DNA from: Spirochaetota bacterium
Lineage (GTDB): Bacteria > Spirochaetota > UBA12135 > COTS27
DNA: 10,573 nt
Direction of reading: 5' to 3'
Assembly (NCBI GenBank): GCA_030621685.1
Contig: JAUXHF010000043.1
Coordinates: forward strand, 1-10,573
Shown: positions 6,267 through 10,573 of the stretch, one piece after another
Layout: every line of letters starts with the position of its first letter
Numbering within the stretch: the first letter of the stretch is position 1
Translations under genes and position numbers: made by a program
Notes under the pieces: generated by a model
The model's database searches: none
What the model was told of the DNA's origin: nothing
The model's input: only the letters and a program-made list of their open reading frames with translations

Positions 6267-7709
6267 ATGATACAATATAATCTTTTTTTTGCCGACAAAC
6301 CCAAACCCAGTAGTCTCAAAACACTTCAAGTAAACGCCCCCTTTAACGGCGCTGAACTCGGCAGAGTCGAATTAGCCGATGCCAAAGCAATAGAATTCTC
6401 TCTAAGCAGAGCTCATCGCCTTTTTTGCGATAAGCGTGCCTGGCTAAAGCCGTATAAACGAATAGAGATTTTAGAGAAAACAGCCCTGCTCTTGCAAGAG
6501 AATTTAGAACAGCTCGTTCTGCTTTCCGCCGCCGAGGGCGGCAAACCCTACCAAGATAGCATGGTTGAAGGCGAGCGCTGTATCGACTCTTTTCGCTCTG
6601 CCGCCCAGCGACTTCGCACACAACATGGCGAAGAAGTGCCCATGAACATCAGCGAAAGCTCTGCCAATCGCCTAGCCATCACGACCTACCAGCCCCTAGG
6701 CGTGGTGCTTGCCTTAAGTGCTTTCAACCACCCCATGAATCTTGTGGCGCATCAGCTGGCTCCTGCCATAGCAAGCGGCTGTCCTATCATCATAAAGCCC
6801 GCCGAGGCTACGCCCCTTTCCTGCTTTAAAATTGTAGAGTTTCTCTACCAAGCAGGGCTTCCAGAGGACTTTTGCAGAGTCTTGCTCACCAACGATCACA
6901 GCCTAACCGCTAAATTAGTTGAAGATGCTAGAATTGGATTTTTGAGCTTCATTGGCAGCGCTACTGTGGGCTGGATGCTACGCTCAATGCTAAAACCCGG
7001 CGCTACTTGTGCCTTAGAACATGGCGGCGCTGCTCCGGTAATCGTTGCCAAAGATGCTAAGCTGGACATCGCCGTCCCCGCCATCGTCAAAGGTGGTTTT
7101 TACCATGCCGGGCAAGTTTGCGTTTCCGTGCAACGTGTTTTCGTCCATCAAGATATTCTTGATGTCTTTACAGAAGCCTTGAAGAAGGCCACTGAATCTT
7201 TGCAGGTAGGTGACCCCCTGCAAAAAGATACCGAAGTGGGGCCATTAATTCGCCATGCCGAGGTAGGCCGCGTGCATACTTGGATTACCCAAGCTATTCA
7301 AGAAGGCGGAAAACTTATTACAGGTGGCAGCAAGCTCTCGCCTAGTTTATATAAGCCTACCCTTCTGCAAAACCCTAGCCAGCATTCCAAAATAAGTAAA
7401 GCCGAGATTTTCGGCCCCGCCGTTGCCCTATATTCTTTTAACAACCTAGATGCAGCTGTCACTCAGGCCAATAAACTTCCCCTTGCTTTTCAAGCTGCTG
7501 TTTTCACCCAAGATATTTCTGTTATGCTAAAGTTATATAAAGCATTAGATGCTTCTTGCATAATGGCTAACGATCATAGCGCCTTTAGAGTCGATTGGAT
7601 GCCTTTTCGAGGCATAAAACAATCTGGCTTAGGCACAGGCGGCATCCATCATAGCATGGAAGATATGCAAATTAAAAAAATGCTTGTCATAAAAAACGAA
7701 AATCTTTAA
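6267..7709 (+). CDS. NAD(P)-dependent aldehyde dehydrogenase
   Basis: A 480-residue soluble aldehyde dehydrogenase that oxidises an aldehyde to its acid with NAD(P)+. Visible landmarks in family order: catalytic-site N154 in AFNHP, cofactor-site lysine in IIKPAEATPL, FIGSATVG in place of the usual FTGS, general base E251 in LEHGG, nucleophile C285 in GQVCVSVQR, and E380 in EIFGP. The E251-C285 distance of 34 equals that of the well-studied enzymes (E268/C302). The end MPFRGIKQSGLGTGG is the oligomerisation and anchor region. The length is normal, so the enzyme is probably intact and active. The substrate cannot be read from the sequence. Its place after a ThDP 2-keto-acid enzyme suggests it takes an aldehyde made by decarboxylation; indole-3-acetaldehyde would fit the iaaM-iaaH neighbours but is speculative. 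The start has only a weak AAGAA element upstream. Confidence 0.88.
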   Translation: MIQYNLFFADKPKPSSLKTLQVNAPFNGAELGRVELADAKAIEFSLSRAHRLFCDKRAWLKPYKRIEILEKTALLLQENLEQLVLLSAAEGGKPYQDSMVEGERCIDSFRSAAQRLRTQHGEEVPMNISESSANRLAITTYQPLGVVLALSAFNHPMNLVAHQLAPAIASGCPIIIKPAEATPLSCFKIVEFLYQAGLPEDFCRVLLTNDHSLTAKLVEDARIGFLSFIGSATVGWMLRSMLKPGATCALEHGGAAPVIVAKDAKLDIAVPAIVKGGFYHAGQVCVSVQRVFVHQDILDVFTEALKKATESLQVGDPLQKDTEVGPLIRHAEVGRVHTWITQAIQEGGKLITGGSKLSPSLYKPTLLQNPSQHSKISKAEIFGPAVALYSFNNLDAAVTQANKLPLAFQAAVFTQDISVMLKLYKALDASCIMANDHSAFRVDWMPFRGIKQSGLGTGGIHHSMEDMQIKKMLVIKNENL

Positions 7710-7812
7710 TAAAGGCCCCCAGCTTTTAAATTCCAAAAATCTAAGCCCCTTGATTCTCTTCAATTACTCTCTTGCCTAAATAGAAAAGAATATTCCATGC
7801 TTTTCCATCTAT

Positions 7813-7849
7813 AAAAAAGCGAGCTAAGCTCTCGCTCTCTTTAAAAAAT
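7813..7849. terminator. Probable intrinsic terminator after the aldehyde dehydrogenase gene
   Basis: A GCGAG / CTCGC stem (7819-7823 and 7831-7835) with a 7-nt loop is preceded by six A (7813-7818) and followed by TCTCTTT (7836-7842) and then AAAAAATTT. The A tract on one side and T-rich tract on the other allow it to work in both directions. It lies about 110 bp after the dehydrogenase stop and about 115 bp before the exporter gene, and would separate the enzyme unit from the transporter unit. The stem is only 5 bp. Confidence 0.5.
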
Positions 7850-7903
7850 TTCTGATGAAATTCTAACAAGCCAATTATAAGCACAGCCTTATAAGATATA
7901 TTC

Positions 7904-7927
7904 ATTCAAGAACAAATTCAAAAACAA
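7904..7927. repeat. 12-bp tandem duplication
   Basis: ATTCAAGAACAA (7904-7915) is followed by ATTCAAAAACAA (7916-7927), one mismatch, just before the hairpin in front of the first exporter gene. Confidence 0.8.
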
Positions 7928-7933
7928 ATAATA

Positions 7934-7949
7934 CTGTAGAAGCCTACAG
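7934..7949 (+). promoter_or_regulatory. Perfect 6-bp hairpin at the expected ribosome site of exporter 1
   Basis: CTGTAG (7934-7939) and CTACAG (7944-7949) are exact reverse complements around the loop AAGC. The hairpin ends nine bases before the ATG at 7959, where a Shine-Dalgarno site would normally be. It could be an operator dyad for a regulator or an RNA hairpin that limits translation. It has the same stem and loop sizes as the one at 4129-4144 but a different sequence. Confidence 0.5.
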
Positions 7950-7958
7950 AGACCTAAA

Positions 7959-9194
7959 ATGATATTATCGAAAAAAGAACAATTTATTATGATTGTTATG
8001 TTAGGCATGGTTACGGCCTTAACCGCCTTTGCCACAGATATGTATACTCCTGCGCTGCCCATAGTAGCCAAAGAGCTTAGCCTAAGCATTGATGACATTG
8101 AGGCTACAATAAGTTTCTTTATTCTTGGGCTTGCTGTCTCTCAGCTTTTTCTTGGCGCCCTTTCCGATAGAGTGGGGCGGGCCAATGTGATTATCGTTGG
8201 ATTTTTATTCTTTACTTTGGCCAGTTTCCTATGTGCCATAGCCACCCAGGCTTGGCAGTTTCAAACGTTTCGATTTATTCAGGCACTTGGCGGCGGGGCT
8301 TCAGTCGCTGTTTTTCCAATAGTCACCGATCTTTTTGACAAACGCAGAAGCACCCAAGTTATCTCGTATATTATAGCCATCTTAACAATAGCGCCAATTA
8401 TAGCGCCGCTTATTGGCAGCCAGATAATCCTTTACTATTCTTGGCAGGCCATATTTTACATCCTTGGCCTCTACAGCTTAATTGTGGTTTTCGGCGTATG
8501 GTTTTTTGTCAGAAAAAAAACAAAAAAGACCGCGGTAAGCCTGCCACAGAAAAAAACAAATACGGCGCAGCTCATCACCTTTTTTCGTAGCTATCTTATA
8601 GTGCTTCAAGACCGCTACTCTCTGGCACATATTTTTATGGTATCCTTTGCCTTTGCCGGATTCTTTAGTTTTCTTACAGCCTCGCCTTTTGTCTACATTA
8701 CCTACTATGGCATCAACGAACAGCAGTACGCATATTTCCTAGCTACAAGTGGCATCTTCATGGCCTTGATTAACATAGTGAATGCCAAAATCTTGTATAA
8801 AATAGAGCCTATCAACAAGGCAATTTTCTCAGCCTTCTTGTTTTCTTTTTTCGGATTGATGCTTTTCCTTATATACCTCTTTGGTTTAGGTTTTTGGTGG
8901 ATAGCCTGCTTCAGCATTTGTTACACAGCCACTTTAGGCTTTATGATGCCCAATACCTTAGCTAGTTTTTTAAGTAGATTCAAAGAAAAAGGTGATAGCG
9001 GCACAGCGAATTCAGTTTTCGGCTTCACAGAGTTTTTCTTGGCTTTTGTTGGCAGTTATTTGGCAAGTGTTACCCTCAGCAAGAATGCTTCGCCGATGCT
9101 CATTCTTATGAGCATCTCTGCGCTTGCAACTTTTATTAGCGTCCTTATTTTAATGAGGCTTAAAAAGAAATATGCCCCAGGCGAGCAGGGCTAA
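7959..9194 (+). CDS. Bcr/CflA-type MFS drug-efflux transporter, copy 1
   Basis: A 411-residue inner-membrane protein with about 12 hydrophobic segments and a basic central loop around residues 184-205, as usual for proton-driven MFS exporters. TM1 carries FATDMYTPALP at 24-34; D27 is the acidic residue conserved in Bcr/CflA proteins, corresponding to D34 of MdfA. Motif A, GALSDRVGR, is at 66-74, between TM2 and TM3. Motif C-like PIIAPLIGSQ follows in TM5. The MPNTLASFLSRF stretch in the second half is shared with the next gene. The substrate is unknown; this family exports antibiotics, amino acids and other small molecules. It is followed after 51 bp by a paralogue, probably in one operon. 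A second possible start lies at residue 11, but the listed start leaves a normal cytoplasmic N-terminus. Confidence 0.9.
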   Translation: MILSKKEQFIMIVMLGMVTALTAFATDMYTPALPIVAKELSLSIDDIEATISFFILGLAVSQLFLGALSDRVGRANVIIVGFLFFTLASFLCAIATQAWQFQTFRFIQALGGGASVAVFPIVTDLFDKRRSTQVISYIIAILTIAPIIAPLIGSQIILYYSWQAIFYILGLYSLIVVFGVWFFVRKKTKKTAVSLPQKKTNTAQLITFFRSYLIVLQDRYSLAHIFMVSFAFAGFFSFLTASPFVYITYYGINEQQYAYFLATSGIFMALINIVNAKILYKIEPINKAIFSAFLFSFFGLMLFLIYLFGLGFWWIACFSICYTATLGFMMPNTLASFLSRFKEKGDSGTANSVFGFTEFFLAFVGSYLASVTLSKNASPMLILMSISALATFISVLILMRLKKKYAPGEQG

Positions 9195-9224
9195 GCACAT
9201 CTAAGTCCAAAGGCCCAAATACTT

Positions 9225-9234
9225 GTATCGTATC
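9225..9234. repeat. 5-bp tandem duplication in the exporter spacer
   Basis: GTATC is present twice head to tail (9225-9229, 9230-9234) in the 51-bp gap between the two exporter genes. At this length it could be chance; it is listed because it completes the pattern seen in the other gaps. Confidence 0.5.
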
Positions 9235-9245
9235 AATTTATTTTA

Positions 9246-10496
9246 ATGAGCGAAATTCCCGAGTCTCCAGAAGTCAAGATTACTCTTATTCTGCTCTTAG
9301 CCATGACGATGTCTATGACCGGATTCGCAATACACCTTTATTTGCCAGCCCTCCCCAGTATCGCTAAGCAGCTTTCAGCTAGCATAAACCAAATAGAGGC
9401 CACGGTAAGTTTTTTCATTCTGGGTTTTGCCGTATCGCAATTATTTTTAGGAGCCCTCTCCGACAAGCTGGGCCGCGTTCAAGTAATGAGCATGGGGCTT
9501 TTGCTTTTTTCTGCGGCTAGCTTTCTCTGTTCATTTTCACAGACCGCCATGCAATTTCAAGTCCTTAGGTTTATTCAGGCTTTAGGCGCAGGAGCTTCTG
9601 TCGTAGTTTTTCCGCTGATTAACGATATGTTTGACAAGCAAAAAAGTGCCCGTCTAATATCGCTCATCTTAGCCACGCTCATCACCACGCCAATTTTGGC
9701 GCCTATCATAGGCAGCCAGCTCTTACAATTTTTTTCTTGGCAAAGCATTTTTTATAGCCTCGCTATCTATGCCCTGCTTGGGTTTATCCTTGTGCAAGTT
9801 TTTTTAAAAAAGCAGCTTTCCATACATATTCTGAAAAACAAAAAAATGACGCTTCCCAGCATGCCATTTTTTCGTAGGTATTTTCAAATTCTTAATAACG
9901 AAAACGCTGTCATGCACATTTTGATACAGTCCTTTTCTTTTGCAGGGTTTTTCGCCTACCTTACAGCCTCCCCCTTTATATACATTGAATACTTTGGGAA
10001 AAGCGAGCAGTTCTACGGCTATCTTATTTCTAGCGGAGCTTTTCTGGCTGTATGCATAAACCTCTGCAACGCTAAATTTTTTTACTCCTTCCCTCCCTTG
10101 AAGAAGGTTCTTTGGGGAGGCTATGCCCATGTACTCTCCAGTCTCTTTTTGCTGCTTACTTACGTATTTGATTTTGGTTTTTACGGGGTCTTTCTAAGCT
10201 GTATTTTTTATTCAAGCATCATGAGTTTTACCTTGCCCAATACTTTAGCCAGCTTTTTAAGCAAGTTTAAACATACGGGTAGCGGCGTGGCTAACTCGGT
10301 CTTGGGCTTTATTCAATTTTCCTTTTGTTTTCTTTCCAGCTATTGGATGAGCACGCTTGATAGCAAAGATAGCAAAGACATGCTCCTTACCATGTCTGGC
10401 TTTGCCTTCCTTGTTATGCTAAGTAGCTTAAGACTCTCAAAAGCTACAAAAAAGCTGCAAAGCTACAAAGTTTCGAGAAAAACACTCGCGCCATAG
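9246..10496 (+). CDS. Bcr/CflA-type MFS transporter, copy 2 with altered TM1
   Basis: A 416-residue membrane protein clearly paralogous to the preceding gene: the TM2-motif A block (IEATVSFFILG through GALSDKLGR at 69-77) differs from copy 1 at only about four of 28 positions, and FRFIQALG, TPILAPIIGSQ, TASPF and PNTLASFLSKF are also shared. Overall similarity by eye is roughly half identical. The notable change is in TM1: FAIHLYLPALP at 27-37 has H30 where copy 1 has D27 and where the family keeps an acidic, proton-binding residue. No other acidic residue is present in TM1 of this copy, so its coupling or substrate may differ. All other landmarks are intact and there is no frameshift, so it does not look like a dead copy. 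No Shine-Dalgarno site is seen, and expression probably depends on the upstream gene. Confidence 0.9.
   Translation: MSEIPESPEVKITLILLLAMTMSMTGFAIHLYLPALPSIAKQLSASINQIEATVSFFILGFAVSQLFLGALSDKLGRVQVMSMGLLLFSAASFLCSFSQTAMQFQVLRFIQALGAGASVVVFPLINDMFDKQKSARLISLILATLITTPILAPIIGSQLLQFFSWQSIFYSLAIYALLGFILVQVFLKKQLSIHILKNKKMTLPSMPFFRRYFQILNNENAVMHILIQSFSFAGFFAYLTASPFIYIEYFGKSEQFYGYLISSGAFLAVCINLCNAKFFYSFPPLKKVLWGGYAHVLSSLFLLLTYVFDFGFYGVFLSCIFYSSIMSFTLPNTLASFLSKFKHTGSGVANSVLGFIQFSFCFLSSYWMSTLDSKDSKDMLLTMSGFAFLVMLSSLRLSKATKKLQSYKVSRKTLAP
10359..10376 (+). repeat. 9-bp in-frame duplication in exporter 2
   Basis: GATAGCAAA occurs twice head to tail and encodes Asp-Ser-Lys twice (DSKDSKD with the next codon). 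It sits in a loop between the last two predicted membrane segments. Copy 1 has a shorter, different loop here (LSKNASPM). Confidence 0.85.
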
Positions 10497-10510
10497 GTTT
10501 CTCTTTTTTT
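10475..10510 (+). terminator. Probable intrinsic terminator after exporter 2
   Basis: GAGAAA (10475-10480) can pair with TTTCTC (10498-10503), which is followed at once by seven T (10504-10510). The 5' arm lies within the last codons of the transporter gene and the stop codon is in the loop. The stem is weak (half A-T) and the loop is long, but the position at the end of the operon and the T7 tract favour a real terminator. Confidence 0.4.
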
Positions 10511-10573
10511 GTATTTATAACGGCTCGCCCTGCCTCGTTGCCTCATTCTCTAGCAAAGAAAAGCAAGCTGCAA
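10497..10573. other. Right-edge stretch without a visible gene
   Basis: Apart from the 3' half of the terminator-like structure, this 77-bp end holds no start codon with a long frame and no RNA gene that I can recognise. Confidence 0.6.

Overview
The window is a moderately AT-rich bacterial segment with seven convincing protein-coding genes and one doubtful small one, all on the + strand. Coding regions look clearly richer in G+C than the very AT-rich spacers. The enzyme and transporter families are bacterial, and the Bcr/CflA-type exporters are common in proteobacteria. Nothing here fixes the taxon. The AT-rich spacers and weak or absent Shine-Dalgarno sites would fit a host-associated or slow-growing lineage, but that is inference.

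Layout. Positions 1-384 hold a 13-bp tandem array at the left edge, then AT-rich DNA with no gene. 385-2193 encodes a tryptophan 2-monooxygenase-like flavoprotein (IaaM type). 2286-3713 encodes an amidase-signature enzyme that fits indoleacetamide hydrolase (IaaH). A 446-bp spacer with several short tandem duplications, a TATAAT box and a hairpin precedes a ThDP enzyme of the catabolic acetolactate synthase (AlsS) type at 4160-5809. A doubtful 76-residue, strongly basic ORF (5924-6154) lies between this gene and an aldehyde dehydrogenase (6267-7709). A terminator-like hairpin near 7819-7842 separates these metabolic genes from two tandem, paralogous MFS exporters of the Bcr/CflA type (7959-9194 and 9246-10496). 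A second terminator-like structure follows the second exporter.

How the genes may work together. IaaM plus IaaH would make a complete two-step route from tryptophan to indole-3-acetic acid through indole-3-acetamide. The gene order is the same as in the classical iaaMH operon of plant-associated bacteria. The neighbouring ThDP enzyme and aldehyde dehydrogenase could be an unrelated 2-keto-acid module. They could instead form a 2-keto-acid to aldehyde to acid branch that would also end in indole acetate if the flavoenzyme works as an amino-acid oxidase. The exporters might export a product or an unrelated drug. The first three assignments rest on visible motifs; the joint pathway is a hypothesis.

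Two non-coding patterns stand out. Every intergenic gap carries at least one short tandem duplication (units of 5-13 bp, mostly unrelated to one another). In addition, three genes have a small perfect hairpin with a 4-nt loop just upstream of the start codon, two of them where a ribosome binding site would be expected.
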